Shown piece by piece: positions 20,035 to 28,802 of a DNA stretch of 64,000 nt. The stretch covers positions 34,150-98,149 of the forward strand of contig NZ_JAHKPY010000005.1 of the NCBI RefSeq assembly GCF_018860745.1, given 5' to 3'. The first letter of the stretch is position 1. Each line of letters opens with the position of its first letter. The stretch comes from Zobellia uliginosa. GTDB taxonomy: Bacteria; Bacteroidota; Bacteroidia; Flavobacteriales; Flavobacteriaceae. Made by a program: the position numbers and the translations under genes. The notes beneath the pieces are model-generated. The model was given only the letters and a program-made list of their open reading frames with translations, had not been told where the DNA came from and searched no databases.

Positions 20035-20502
20035 ATGAAGAAGTTACTTTTTGCTATACCCCTATTTTTAATTCTTTCGATGTGTACATCTGATGATGTA
20101 ACGGATTATGATTGTTCCGCAGTGACTTGCGCACCTAATTTCTCTAATCTATACTTAGAGCTTATAGATAATGAAAGCGGTGAAAATCTCCTAGCAAACG
20201 AAACTTATCCCACTTCCGATATTACAATATCGGGAAATGAAACTATAGAATTTTCAATTCAAGTTGTATCCGAAAAATCAGTTTTGACCCTTTCCGATTC
20301 CGAATGAGATACTGGAACCTATGATTATGTTTTATCTATTGGAAATGAAAATAGTCTTGACCTAACTTTAAAATTAGAACGGTCAGGCGGTGAAGGTTGC
20401 TGCTCAAACACCCTTTTGCTAGATTCTTTTGAGATTGATGGAAAAGTTCAAGAAGAAGATACATATCTAACATATAAAATCCCTATAAATAACATAGACT
20501 AG
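20035..20502 (+). pseudogene. lipoprotein gene interrupted by in-frame TGA
   Basis: The frame starts with a clear lipoprotein signal (ILSMC, Cys17) and an acidic linker. At codon 91 (20305-20307) a TGA follows SDSE. The same frame then stays open for 64 more codons (DTGTYDYVLSIGNE...), ending TAG at 20500-20502. Composition and hydrophobic pattern run on across the stop, so this looks like one 155-codon gene with a nonsense mutation, or a sequencing error. The product family is not recognised; the second half has a CC pair. Confidence 0.65.
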
Positions 20503-20561
20503 TCTAAATTACTTATAGGGATAATAATGCTTACGAAGAAAATGGAAGTTTAAAACTTCAC

Positions 20562-21866
20562 TTACTTCTTTCTCATGTAAATAGTTACAGGGACCCCTGT
20601 GAAATCAAAATTTTCTCTCAATTTGTTCTCTAAAAATCTTTTGTACGGCTCACGAACATACTGCGGTAAATTGCAAAAGAATGCAAACTGCGGATAGTTG
20701 GTAGGTAGCTGAGTAATATACTTGATTTTAACGTATTTATCCTTATACGCCGGTGGCGGCGTACGCTCAATAACGGATAACATAACATCATTAAGCTGAC
20801 GCGTTTTTATTTTCTTGGAACGACGTTGATACACCTCAACAGCTGTTTCAATAGCTTTATAGATACGTTGCTTGGTTAATGCGGATACAAACAGAATAGG
20901 AACATCTACAAAAGGCTCCATAGCTTTTTGAATGCGTTGGGTATACTGCTTCATTGTATTGGTCTCCTTGTCCTCTATTAAATCCCACTTGTTCACCAAA
21001 ACAACAATACCCTTATTGTTTCTTTGAGCCAACCAGAAGATATTCTCTACTTGACCATCAAACCCACGAGTGGCATCGAACATCAAAATACAAACATCAC
21101 AATGTTCAATAGCACGCACGGAACGCATTACGGAGTAAAACTCCAGATCTTCCTTTACCTTGGCCTTCCTCCTGATACCTGCCGTATCAACAATATTGAA
21201 TTCAAAGCCAAAACGGTTGTATTTAGTGTCAATACTATCTCTTGTGGTACCGGCTATATCAGTAACAATATATCGGTCTTCACCAATAAGCGCATTTATA
21301 AATGATGATTTACCGGCATTTGGCCTCCCTACTACAGCAAATCTTGGCAACTCGCTTTCTTCTTTTTCTTTCTCTGGAAGTACTTTGACCAGATCATCCA
21401 GCAAATCACCGGTGCCACTACCATTTACACTAGATAGCGTATAGTAGTCTCCTAACCCTAGAGCGTAAAACTCAACCGCATCTTCGGCACGTTTGGCATT
21501 GTCCACTTTATTGACCACTAAGAAAACTGGTTTTTTAACCCTGCGTAGCAATTTGGCTACATCCTCATCCATTCCGGTAATACCACTTTCTACATCTACC
21601 ATAAAGATAATGGCATCAGCTTCATCAATGGCAAGCTCTACCTGTTTATCTATTTCCTGCTCAAAAACATCATCACTACCTTGTACGTAACCACCCGTAT
21701 CTATCAACGAAAACTCTTTTCCGTTCCAATCACTTTTTCCGTAATGACGGTCACGCGTAACCCCACTAACAGCATCGGTAATAGCTTCTCTTCTTTGAAT
21801 CAATCGATTGAAAAACGTTGATTTTCCCACATTTGGCCTCCCTACAACGGCAACAATAGCACTCAT
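20562..21866 (-). CDS. der: ribosome biogenesis GTPase Der (EngA)
   Basis: Double GTPase needed for late 50S assembly. Two G domains in tandem: GRPNVGKST with DTGGY and NKVD, then GRPNAGKSS with DTAGI and NKWD. A C-terminal KH-like domain follows ([18 protein letters not shown]...). Length 434 aa is normal. A TATTTTTG -7-like element lies about 18 bp upstream. Confidence 0.98.
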   Translation of the reverse strand: MSAIVAVVGRPNVGKSTFFNRLIQRREAITDAVSGVTRDRHYGKSDWNGKEFSLIDTGGYVQGSDDVFEQEIDKQVELAIDEADAIIFMVDVESGITGMDEDVAKLLRRVKKPVFLVVNKVDNAKRAEDAVEFYALGLGDYYTLSSVNGSGTGDLLDDLVKVLPEKEKEESELPRFAVVGRPNAGKSSFINALIGEDRYIVTDIAGTTRDSIDTKYNRFGFEFNIVDTAGIRRKAKVKEDLEFYSVMRSVRAIEHCDVCILMFDATRGFDGQVENIFWLAQRNNKGIVVLVNKWDLIEDKETNTMKQYTQRIQKAMEPFVDVPILFVSALTKQRIYKAIETAVEVYQRRSKKIKTRQLNDVMLSVIERTPPPAYKDKYVKIKYITQLPTNYPQFAFFCNLPQYVREPYKRFLENKLRENFDFTGVPVTIYMRKK

Positions 21867-21883
21867 ACTTCCTAAATTTGCTG

Positions 21884-21891
21884 CAAAAATA
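21884..21891 (-). promoter_or_regulatory. -7 element upstream of der
   Basis: On the minus strand this reads TATTTTTG, fitting TAnnTTTG, 18 bp before the der ATG. No matching TTG upstream element was found. Confidence 0.4.
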
Positions 21892-21950
21892 GTATTAATC
21901 CCGATGCTATCGTAATTCTAAACAACTAATCGTAAGTAAATTAAAAAGAG

Positions 21951-21982
21951 AATCCCCGAATCTCATACTGAGATTTGGGGAT
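21951..21982 (-). terminator. terminator after the choice-of-anchor I gene
   Basis: On the minus strand, AATCCCCAAATCTCA pairs with TGAGATTCGGGGATT (one mismatch), followed by CTCTTTTT. It lies about 30 bp after the stop of the 22010-23542 gene. Confidence 0.75.
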
Positions 21983-22009
21983 TTACATATTTTAATCTTC
22001 TAGAACCAA

Positions 22010-23542
22010 CTATCTTATCTCATAAATAGAAACTGTATTGGATACCTCATTGGTAATTACCAAAAGATTTTCTCCGTTAGGCGATTCATCTGCCGGTATT
22101 ACCAAAAGACCTTCTGGGGCAACATCTTGTGTATTGAAAATCCACTTTAGAAATTCAGGAGCAGATGGGTTGGTAATGTCATACACCATAGCACCTCCGG
22201 TTCTCTCAAGACCTACGAACAATAAGGTAGACTCTCCTATTTTTAATGTAGTTACGGACTCTGGTTCCGCCCCTTTATCATCACTTCTATCATCTGCCTC
22301 ACCTTCATCGTTATTGAATAAAGCTGGAGCAATTTCCAATGTTTTTCTTCCAATTTCATCTCCACTGTCATAAACGATCTGCCCTTGAGGACTCCAAATA
22401 GTGAACGAACGAGCTCCGTAGGAGTAGATTTTATCAAAGTCTCCATCGCCATCCGTATCGCCATTTGCTGTTGTTGTCTTCAAACGACCCAAGTTTTCAT
22501 CTGCCTGAAGTTCTTCTGCATTAGGGAAAGCCGTTGCATCCAATTCCAAATCTTTTACCCTTTCTTCCTCGGAGTATCCATCATAATCACGAGAATCTCC
22601 TTCATTGGCAGAAATGATGTAACCTGCACCACCTATTTTAGCATAGGTAATAGCATCCGGCATATAGAAGCCAAGAACGGGCCAAGTCTGGAAATTCCCT
22701 ACCATATCATCCTTATTACTGGCATCTATAGCATTTTCAACAAGAGAATGGTCTTTAACACCCAATCCAAAAACATCCGTTAAGGTCATTGTAGTTAAAT
22801 CAACCACGGCCATACCATTATTTTCCTGTAAACTGATGTATGCATATTTACTATCATCGGAAATAGCTACATATTCTGGCTCTATATCTTGTGCCACGGA
22901 CGCATTAGGCCCAAAAACCCGGAAGTCGTTTCCGATAACTTGCCCATTATAATTGGTAAAAAACAAGGTGTTCACTTCATTATTCTCTACATCGATTACG
23001 GAAATGGATCCTTCTGGATCTACTGTATAATCATCATTTGGCTCCCCTTCATTAGCGGCAACAATATATCTTCCATTAGGACTAAAAGCAACCATATCCG
23101 GTAATGCCCCCGCCGGATACGAATTGGCCAATGTCATAGTGGCCGTATCATAAACTTCAACTGTACCATCTGCTTGCTTGTTCTCGTTCTCTACAGCGAT
23201 AGCCAAAAGTCCATCATGAACCGCTACACTATTTGGAATACCGCTTAAAGCGATAGATGCTTGTTTTGACGGGACAGAAGGTTGATTGATGTCCCAAACG
23301 GAAACTTCACCTTCAACAGGATTTACTACGAATAGTTTGCCGGTCTTGGCATCGTAAGCACTGATCTCAGCAAAACCCTCATCACCGGAACCATTTACAA
23401 ACCCACCTATTTTTGTAAAGGTAAGTTCTGACGGATTTACGATTTCATCTTCAATTGGGTGACCTACTACATCTTCTAGCTTTTCGCAAGAAAAAATAGC
23501 CAATGCAATAAGAATAAGCGGAATACTTTTATAATTTTTCAT
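22010..23542 (-). CDS. choice-of-anchor I family lipoprotein
   Basis: A 510-aa exported beta-propeller protein. Lipobox AIFSC (about residue 18), then repeated propeller blades typical of choice-of-anchor I proteins: GLLAIAVENENK, MVAFSPNGRYIVAANEGEPND, GYIISANEGDSRDYDGY, GLERTGGAMVYDI. The acidic loop TDGDGDFDK resembles a calcium-binding site. Family members often accompany alkaline-phosphatase-like enzymes, but none is here. The ATG at 23542 was chosen over the frame start at 23587 because the lipoprotein signal begins there. Confidence 0.82.
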   Translation of the reverse strand: MKNYKSIPLILIALAIFSCEKLEDVVGHPIEDEIVNPSELTFTKIGGFVNGSGDEGFAEISAYDAKTGKLFVVNPVEGEVSVWDINQPSVPSKQASIALSGIPNSVAVHDGLLAIAVENENKQADGTVEVYDTATMTLANSYPAGALPDMVAFSPNGRYIVAANEGEPNDDYTVDPEGSISVIDVENNEVNTLFFTNYNGQVIGNDFRVFGPNASVAQDIEPEYVAISDDSKYAYISLQENNGMAVVDLTTMTLTDVFGLGVKDHSLVENAIDASNKDDMVGNFQTWPVLGFYMPDAITYAKIGGAGYIISANEGDSRDYDGYSEEERVKDLELDATAFPNAEELQADENLGRLKTTTANGDTDGDGDFDKIYSYGARSFTIWSPQGQIVYDSGDEIGRKTLEIAPALFNNDEGEADDRSDDKGAEPESVTTLKIGESTLLFVGLERTGGAMVYDITNPSAPEFLKWIFNTQDVAPEGLLVIPADESPNGENLLVITNEVSNTVSIYEIR

Positions 23543-23648
23543 CTTCAGGTTGATTATTGATCGCCAAAGATGAAATTTCAAGGTCACTTAAAGGTTAGCT
23601 TAAGAATAACCAAAGATTATTAGAACGCAACCAAATTGTTAACTGCTT

Positions 23649-24533
23649 TTAGTTATTGTAACCAAACCGTTTTAATTGGCGGGCATCACTACGCCAATTC
23701 TTATTGACTTTCACATAAAGTTCTAAATGTACTTGCTTGCCAAAAAACTTTTCAAGGTCTTTACGGGACTCTACCCCTACTCTTTTTAACGCACTGCCTT
23801 TATGACCAATAATGATTCCTTTTTGAGAATCACGCTCTACCATTATAACCGATCGCATTCTAATGATATCCTCATCTTCAAAAAACTCTTCGGTCTCGAT
23901 TTCTACGGAGTACGGAATTTCCTTTTTGTAATACATTAAGATTTTTTCCCTAATATTCTCATTTACAAAAAACCGCTCAGGCTTATCCGTAAGTTGGTCT
24001 TTGGGATAATACGCCGGTGCTTCGGGAAGTAATTCTATAATACGTTCAAAAATATTCTTGATATTGAAATTGGATAAAGCCGAAATTGGGTGCAACTCTA
24101 CCGTAGGTAGCATTTCTTGCCAGTACTGTACTTGCTCCTCCAGCAATTCCTGTGTTGCCGTATCCACTTTATTCAATAATAACAGAACGGGGATTTTGCT
24201 ATTTCTTATTTTTTCGAAGAAAGCTTCGTCCTTCAGGGCCTTTTCTCCTATCTCTACCATGTACAAAAGCACATCTGCATCTTCAAAAGCGGACTTCACA
24301 AAATTCATCATAGAAGATTGCAGTTCATAGGCCGGTTTAATAATTCCCGGAGTATCGGAAAGTATCACCTGAAAATCATCGCCATTTACAATACCCAGAA
24401 TACGATGTCTTGTGGTCTGTGCCTTTGACGTGATTATAGATAGCTTTTCACCAACAAAAGCGTTCATTAAAGTAGATTTCCCCACGTTGGGATTACCTAT
24501 AATATTTACAAATCCTGCCTTGTGATTATCCAT
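23649..24533 (-). CDS. era: GTPase Era
   Basis: 16S rRNA-binding GTPase needed for 30S maturation. The 294-aa protein has G1 GNPNVGKST, G3 DTPGI and G4 NKVD. A C-terminal KH domain has VERDSQKGIIIGHKGSALKRVG, the RNA-binding GxxG region. Downstream of the SPOUT methyltransferase gene with an 11-bp gap. Confidence 0.97.
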   Translation of the reverse strand: MDNHKAGFVNIIGNPNVGKSTLMNAFVGEKLSIITSKAQTTRHRILGIVNGDDFQVILSDTPGIIKPAYELQSSMMNFVKSAFEDADVLLYMVEIGEKALKDEAFFEKIRNSKIPVLLLLNKVDTATQELLEEQVQYWQEMLPTVELHPISALSNFNIKNIFERIIELLPEAPAYYPKDQLTDKPERFFVNENIREKILMYYKKEIPYSVEIETEEFFEDEDIIRMRSVIMVERDSQKGIIIGHKGSALKRVGVESRKDLEKFFGKQVHLELYVKVNKNWRSDARQLKRFGYNN

Positions 24534-24544
24534 GTTTCTTTCTT

Positions 24545-25009
24545 TTAACGCATTCGCGGTTTCGATAGATTTCTATCATACATTACAATACTTCCGGCAA
24601 CAGCAACATTTAGACTTTTTACCGATTTAAAACGGACCAAATGATGCGATTTTTCGCAAGCCGTATTGGAAAGTCCGTGGTCCTCCGCCCCCAACAGGTA
24701 AACGCATCGCCTAAGGTGCTCAAACGTTTCCAAGTCTACTGCATTAGTTGTCATCTCTACCCCAACCAACATTGCACCTTTAGGTAAATTGGCATAAAAC
24801 GCCTCAAACGTATCATAATGAAAATAAGGCATTGCCTTAACCGCTTGGTGCGTATCACTTGCCTGTTTTGCGTACCTATTACCAATAGTGAAGATAAAGC
24901 TGGCGCCCAAATTCTGAGCTGTACGCCATAATACCCCTAAATTTTCAGGCGTTTTCCCATTCTGGATACCAATACCAAAAAACTCATGTTCAAAATTATC
25001 AGTGCTCAC
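24545..25009 (-). CDS. SPOUT (TrmH-like) RNA 2'-O-methyltransferase
   Basis: A 154-aa SAM-dependent RNA methyltransferase with the trefoil-knot motifs: TPENLGVLWRTAQNLGA (motif 1, with Arg), LLGAEDHGLS (motif 2), and SLNVAVAGSIVMYD (motif 3). The size is that of the TrmL/TrmH single-domain group; the exact RNA target is unknown. Its start overlaps the 3' end of the AGCS transporter gene by 11 bp, so it is expressed with it. Confidence 0.88.
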   Translation of the reverse strand: MSTDNFEHEFFGIGIQNGKTPENLGVLWRTAQNLGASFIFTIGNRYAKQASDTHQAVKAMPYFHYDTFEAFYANLPKGAMLVGVEMTTNAVDLETFEHLRRCVYLLGAEDHGLSNTACEKSHHLVRFKSVKSLNVAVAGSIVMYDRNLSKPRMR

Positions 25010-26360
25010 TTTTTAACTTCTGAAAATATTTCTTTGCCTCCTTATTCACTTTTGGTGCCAACAAAAGTACGGCAATCATATTGGGTATGACCATTAAAGC
25101 ATAGGAAAGATCTATAAGATTCTTGACCAAATCCAATGAAGCCACTGCTGCAAACACGATCATAATAACAAAATACCAGTTATAAAATTTCCCGATTCTT
25201 GCATTGGTCAAAAAAGAAAGGCACTTTACCCCGTAATACGAATAGGTGAATAAGGTAGACATGGCAAAAGCGGTAACAATAATCATCAGCAAAACATCGC
25301 CATAACCAAAAAGTGTAGTTTCAAAAGCGGACAAGGTCATTACAATGCCACTGCCATCCTCTAAATACGCCCCGCTTAAAATTATAACAACAGCGGTAAA
25401 CGTACACACTAAAATGGTATCTATAAACGGCCCTAGCATAGCTACTAGACCTTCCTTTATAGGATTATCCGTCTTTGATTGCCCATGGTACATAGGCGCA
25501 CTACCCAGACCTGCCTCATTGGAAAACATAGCCCGGCGAACCCCTATTATGACCAACCCCCAGAATCCACCGGTTACGACCGTCTTAAAGTTCCATGCTT
25601 CCGTAATTATCAATTTTAAAGATGGAATAATTTGCGAAGCATTCAAAACCATTACCACTACAACGGCAATTAAGTACACCATAACCATAAACGGAACAAT
25701 GGCAGAGGCCACTTTGGCTATTTTCTCCAATCCGCCAAAAATTACGAAGGAAGTAACCACCGCCAGTACAACACCAATACATAACTGCCAATTAAAACTA
25801 CCCATGTCCGCAATTGTTCGGTTAGGTTCCACCACACTCATAAAGGTCTCCGTAAACTGGTTAGCGGTAAAGACCCCTAAAAACCCGAATAACCCACAGA
25901 CCGCAAAAAATATAGCCAGAGGCTTTGCCTTTGGCCCTAAACCTTGCGTTATATAGTACATGGGGCCTCCTTGCAATTTACCATCTGAATCCGTACTACG
26001 GAACATGACGGCCAAACTACACGAGTAAAACTTGATACACATACCGATAAGCGCCGTAACCCATATCCAAAAAACAACCCCTGGGCCGCCGTCGTGAATA
26101 GCAATTGCTACTCCGGATATATTACCCAGACCCACGGTTGCAGCAACAGCTGCGGACAGGGCCTGAAAGGAGCTTACGTCTCCTTCAGACTTGTCACTAT
26201 CATACTTACCCGCCGTAATTGCAATGGCGTGGCCAAAGAAGCGGTAGGGTAAGAACTTGGAATAAAATACCAAAAAAAGTCCCCCACCAATTAGTAAAAG
26301 AAACATGGGCCACTCCGTATAAGGCAGTGCGGCGGAAATAAAATCGTTTATCGTATCCAT
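24999..26360 (-). CDS. alanine or glycine:cation (Na+/H+) symporter, AGCS family
   Basis: A 453-aa inner-membrane amino-acid transporter with about 11 hydrophobic helices. AGCS signatures: ATVGLGNISGVA, a GGPMYYI loop, and RRAMFSNEAGLGSAPM. It takes up alanine or glycine with Na+ or H+. First gene of the AGCS/methyltransferase/era run. Confidence 0.94.
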   Translation of the reverse strand: MDTINDFISAALPYTEWPMFLLLIGGGLFLVFYSKFLPYRFFGHAIAITAGKYDSDKSEGDVSSFQALSAAVAATVGLGNISGVAIAIHDGGPGVVFWIWVTALIGMCIKFYSCSLAVMFRSTDSDGKLQGGPMYYITQGLGPKAKPLAIFFAVCGLFGFLGVFTANQFTETFMSVVEPNRTIADMGSFNWQLCIGVVLAVVTSFVIFGGLEKIAKVASAIVPFMVMVYLIAVVVVMVLNASQIIPSLKLIITEAWNFKTVVTGGFWGLVIIGVRRAMFSNEAGLGSAPMYHGQSKTDNPIKEGLVAMLGPFIDTILVCTFTAVVIILSGAYLEDGSGIVMTLSAFETTLFGYGDVLLMIIVTAFAMSTLFTYSYYGVKCLSFLTNARIGKFYNWYFVIMIVFAAVASLDLVKNLIDLSYALMVIPNMIAVLLLAPKVNKEAKKYFQKLKSEH

Positions 26361-26436
26361 AAATAGGCTTGCAAGCTCCTAAGGTATGGAATTTGGATAT
26401 TTTTTAAGGTATGCTTAAAAAGTTTCTGTCCTAAGT

Positions 26437-26468
26437 TTGGTTTTAAGTAAAAAACAGTTGTATATTTG
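26437..26468 (+). promoter_or_regulatory. promoter of the initiator tRNA gene
   Basis: TTG at 26437-26439 and TATATTTG (TAnnTTTG) at 26461-26468 are separated by 21 bp, close to the Bacteroidota spacing. They lie about 85 bp before the tRNA. Confidence 0.55.
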
Positions 26469-26552
26469 CAGCCCGTTACAAATAGTAGCGCGCCTTTATC
26501 TCGTCAGTGTAATGACCTGAAGTTGCAAAACAAGTGAGATAAAAACCCATAT

Positions 26553-26625
<73 letters not shown>

Positions 26626-26634
26626 CTAACAAAG

Positions 26635-26671
26635 AAGCCATTAGATTGATTTTCAGTCGGATGGCTTTTTT
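26635..26671 (+). terminator. terminator after tRNA-Met
   Basis: An AAGCCAT / ATGGCTT stem with an approximately 19-nt loop and a following T-run, ten bases after the tRNA end. Confidence 0.7.
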
Positions 26672-27173
26672 ATTTCCTATATTTTCCCGATTTTCTAACT
26701 CCTCTTTTCAATTAGTGAACAATAAAATTGTATCCAATCGGTAACTGAATAAATTTATTTTGCATAATCCTATACATATTTCCAATTTCTTGAAGAAATA
26801 CCAACACACCCGTAGTATTAGATAAAATTTAGGGGAAGATGGCCGGTTGTTCAAAATCTACGAGAAGCTAATAGCGGTGCGGTTGCTCTAAAACCACTAA
26901 AAATCAGTAATCTTTACGAATAAAATTATAGTTGTATGCGTAAAAACATATATGATTCTTTGGCATATGTAGCCCTCTTGATAAACCGGTCAGTTTATAT
27001 GTAGAAGGTCTTTGGGTATTAAGAATCATCTCATGGATTGATATAATTGGTTTACGCTATGGTAAGATATACTAATATCTTCTGATGAAACAGTCAGAAA
27101 AGGGCTTAGTTCTTATTTTAGAGCATTAGTTTTTCACCTTAAGAAATGATAAACGATTTTTGTACCAAGAACG
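26672..27173. other. 502-bp gene-free region before the recombination module
   Basis: No coding frame of credible length, no cassette-type site and no clear repeat. It separates core genome plus tRNA from the zinc-ribbon gene and may contain the left boundary of the acquired region. I see no copy of the tRNA 3' end that would mark an attachment repeat. Confidence 0.6.
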
Positions 27174-27554
27174 TTAAGATTTATCCATATAACTTTGCCA
27201 TTTTACAAGAAGGTATTTGTCCTTACCATTATTCTTGATATTCAAAAACCCGTATTCATACACAAAAAAATATACATTACCCTGTTTGTTCTTCCAATAA
27301 TGAGTAAAGAATTTTGGGTTGAATCCTTTAGAAACGATTTCGGTTTTTCGAATCGTAGCATATCCAGATTTGTTGTATCTCTTCAATATCTTTCTATTGA
27401 TCTTTAGTTGCCTATCTACTTTTAGAAAAAAAGGTTCCTCTTTCTGCCTTTTTTCATATTGATCAATAGACCTACATTTTGAGGAACAAAACCTCTTGTC
27501 CGATCTTCCAAATACGGCATGGCCACATATTGGGCATATTTTCTCAGCTATCAC
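27174..27554 (-). CDS. zinc-ribbon protein divergent from the recombinase
   Basis: A 126-aa protein with an N-terminal zinc-ribbon, CPICG then FCSSKCR (Cys8, 11, 23, 27 region). A basic linker and an aromatic-rich C-terminal half (FFTHYWKNKQGNVYFFVYEYGF) follow. No enzyme motif. It is divergent from the tyrosine recombinase with a 64-bp gap holding a palindrome, so it could be the module's regulator or an accessory DNA-binding factor (inference). Starts with GTG at 27554; no better ATG exists. Not a family I can name. Confidence 0.7.
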   Translation of the reverse strand: MIAEKICPICGHAVFGRSDKRFCSSKCRSIDQYEKRQKEEPFFLKVDRQLKINRKILKRYNKSGYATIRKTEIVSKGFNPKFFTHYWKNKQGNVYFFVYEYGFLNIKNNGKDKYLLVKWQSYMDKS

Positions 27555-27563
27555 AAATAAAAA

Positions 27564-27583
27564 TATATTATACGCATAATATA
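27564..27583. promoter_or_regulatory. palindrome in the divergent gap before the recombinase
   Basis: TATATTAT and ATAATATA are exact inverted complements around ACGC. Its position between the zinc-ribbon and recombinase genes fits an operator controlling both, but no protein is known to bind it. Confidence 0.5.
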
Positions 27584-27618
27584 CTACTAAAAGTTTATAG
27601 GGTTACTACACTTGCCCC

Positions 27619-28746
27619 ATGAATTCCGCAAAATCAATAACGCTTTACCATTTAATGATTAAAAATCAAAAGATGATCGGTATAAAATTTTCACCGGACA
27701 AGCTGATTCAAAACTTAATTAAAGGACTCCCGGACCCAAAATGGAGCACCCAGTACAACATGGCCTACATATGCAATACAAAGGATAACCTAGGTATATT
27801 GTTCCATACATTCAAAGGGGTCGTTTGGATAAACTATAACCGTTTCTTTTCAAACAGACCTGTTAATACCAGTAATAAAACGGTAGATGTGCAATGGTTC
27901 AGAGACCGGATTACCGTACCGGAATATAGACTTTGCCCAGAGGAATACTTAATAAAGTTAGAACTGAAACGCTATGCAAATTCTACCGTTAAAACCTATG
28001 TTACTTACTTTGAAATGTTCATTAACTACTATAAGGACAGAGCGCTAAAAACTCTTGATGAAAGCGATATCAGGGCCTTTCTTCAATTTTTGATTCACAA
28101 AGGCGTATCCAACTCTTATCTAAACCAGGTTATCAACTCCATTAAATTCTATTATGAAGTTGTACTGGGAATGCCCAATAGATTTTACGAAATAGAACGT
28201 CCAAGAAAAGAACATAAACTACCCAAAGTCATTTCAAAAGAGGAAGTAATAGCTATTATTGAACATACCAACAACTTAAAGCACAGATGTATTGTACAAC
28301 TTCTGTATGGTTCTGGTTTGCGCCGTAGCGAGCTTTTGAACCTAAAACTAAATGATATTGATAGCAAACGAATGCTTATAAGAGTTGAAGTAGCTAAAGG
28401 CAATAAAGACCGACTTACTCTTTTATCAAAGAATGCACTCAAAGATTTGAGGATGTATTTTAAGGAATGGAAGCCTAAAGAATTTCTTTTCGAAGGGCGC
28501 AAAGGAGGAAAATATAGCCCAGAAAGTGTAGTACAAATCGTTAAACAAGCGGCTAATAAAGCAGGTATAAAACAAAATGTGTCACCACATACACTTCGTC
28601 ATAGTTTTGCTACACATCTTTTAGAATCTAATGTTGACCTTAGGCAGATTCAAGTACTTTTAGGCCATGGCTCAAGTAAAACAACAGAAATTTACACTCA
28701 TGTTGCAACAAATACTTTTAAAACAATTAAAAATCCTTTAGATTAG
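27619..28746 (+). CDS. tyrosine recombinase of the cassette array (XerC/D-like, not IntI)
   Basis: A 375-aa site-specific recombinase. Layout: an N-terminal extension (1-105), a SAM-like core-binding domain (about 107-190), then the catalytic domain. All six active residues are visible: Arg235 (GSGLRRSELL), Lys260 (AKGNKDR), His324 and Arg327 (PHTLRHSF), His350 (LLGHGSS), Tyr359 (TEIYTHV). Only about 40 residues separate the Lys region from PHTLRH, as in XerD; the approximately 35-residue insert around patch III of integron integrases is absent. The gene reads towards the array, which starts 45 bp after the stop. A role in cassette movement is inferred from position. Confidence 0.9.
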   Translation: MNSAKSITLYHLMIKNQKMIGIKFSPDKLIQNLIKGLPDPKWSTQYNMAYICNTKDNLGILFHTFKGVVWINYNRFFSNRPVNTSNKTVDVQWFRDRITVPEYRLCPEEYLIKLELKRYANSTVKTYVTYFEMFINYYKDRALKTLDESDIRAFLQFLIHKGVSNSYLNQVINSIKFYYEVVLGMPNRFYEIERPRKEHKLPKVISKEEVIAIIEHTNNLKHRCIVQLLYGSGLRRSELLNLKLNDIDSKRMLIRVEVAKGNKDRLTLLSKNALKDLRMYFKEWKPKEFLFEGRKGGKYSPESVVQIVKQAANKAGIKQNVSPHTLRHSFATHLLESNVDLRQIQVLLGHGSSKTTEIYTHVATNTFKTIKNPLD

Positions 28747-28760
28747 AGTTTATATAATTG

Positions 28761-28800
28761 GGATATATGTAATTGTACACATATCCGTACGTTGTGCTAC
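28761..28800 (+). other. attI-like primary insertion site
   Basis: An imperfect inverted repeat (GGATATATGTA / TACACATATCC, 10 of 11 paired) at 28761-28786 is followed by CGTT at 28790-28793. The first cassette tag GTTGTGCTAC begins at 28791. The CGTT matches the right end of all later sites, but there is no long structured body here, as expected for a primary site versus cassette sites. The hairpin may also terminate the recombinase transcript. Confidence 0.65.
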
Positions 28801-28802
28801 AT

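Noticed and set aside
28773..28802. Extended N-terminus of the cassette 1 peptidase
   Set aside because: It would start before the cassette boundary in the attI-like hairpin; the MKNQ start gives a proper signal sequence.
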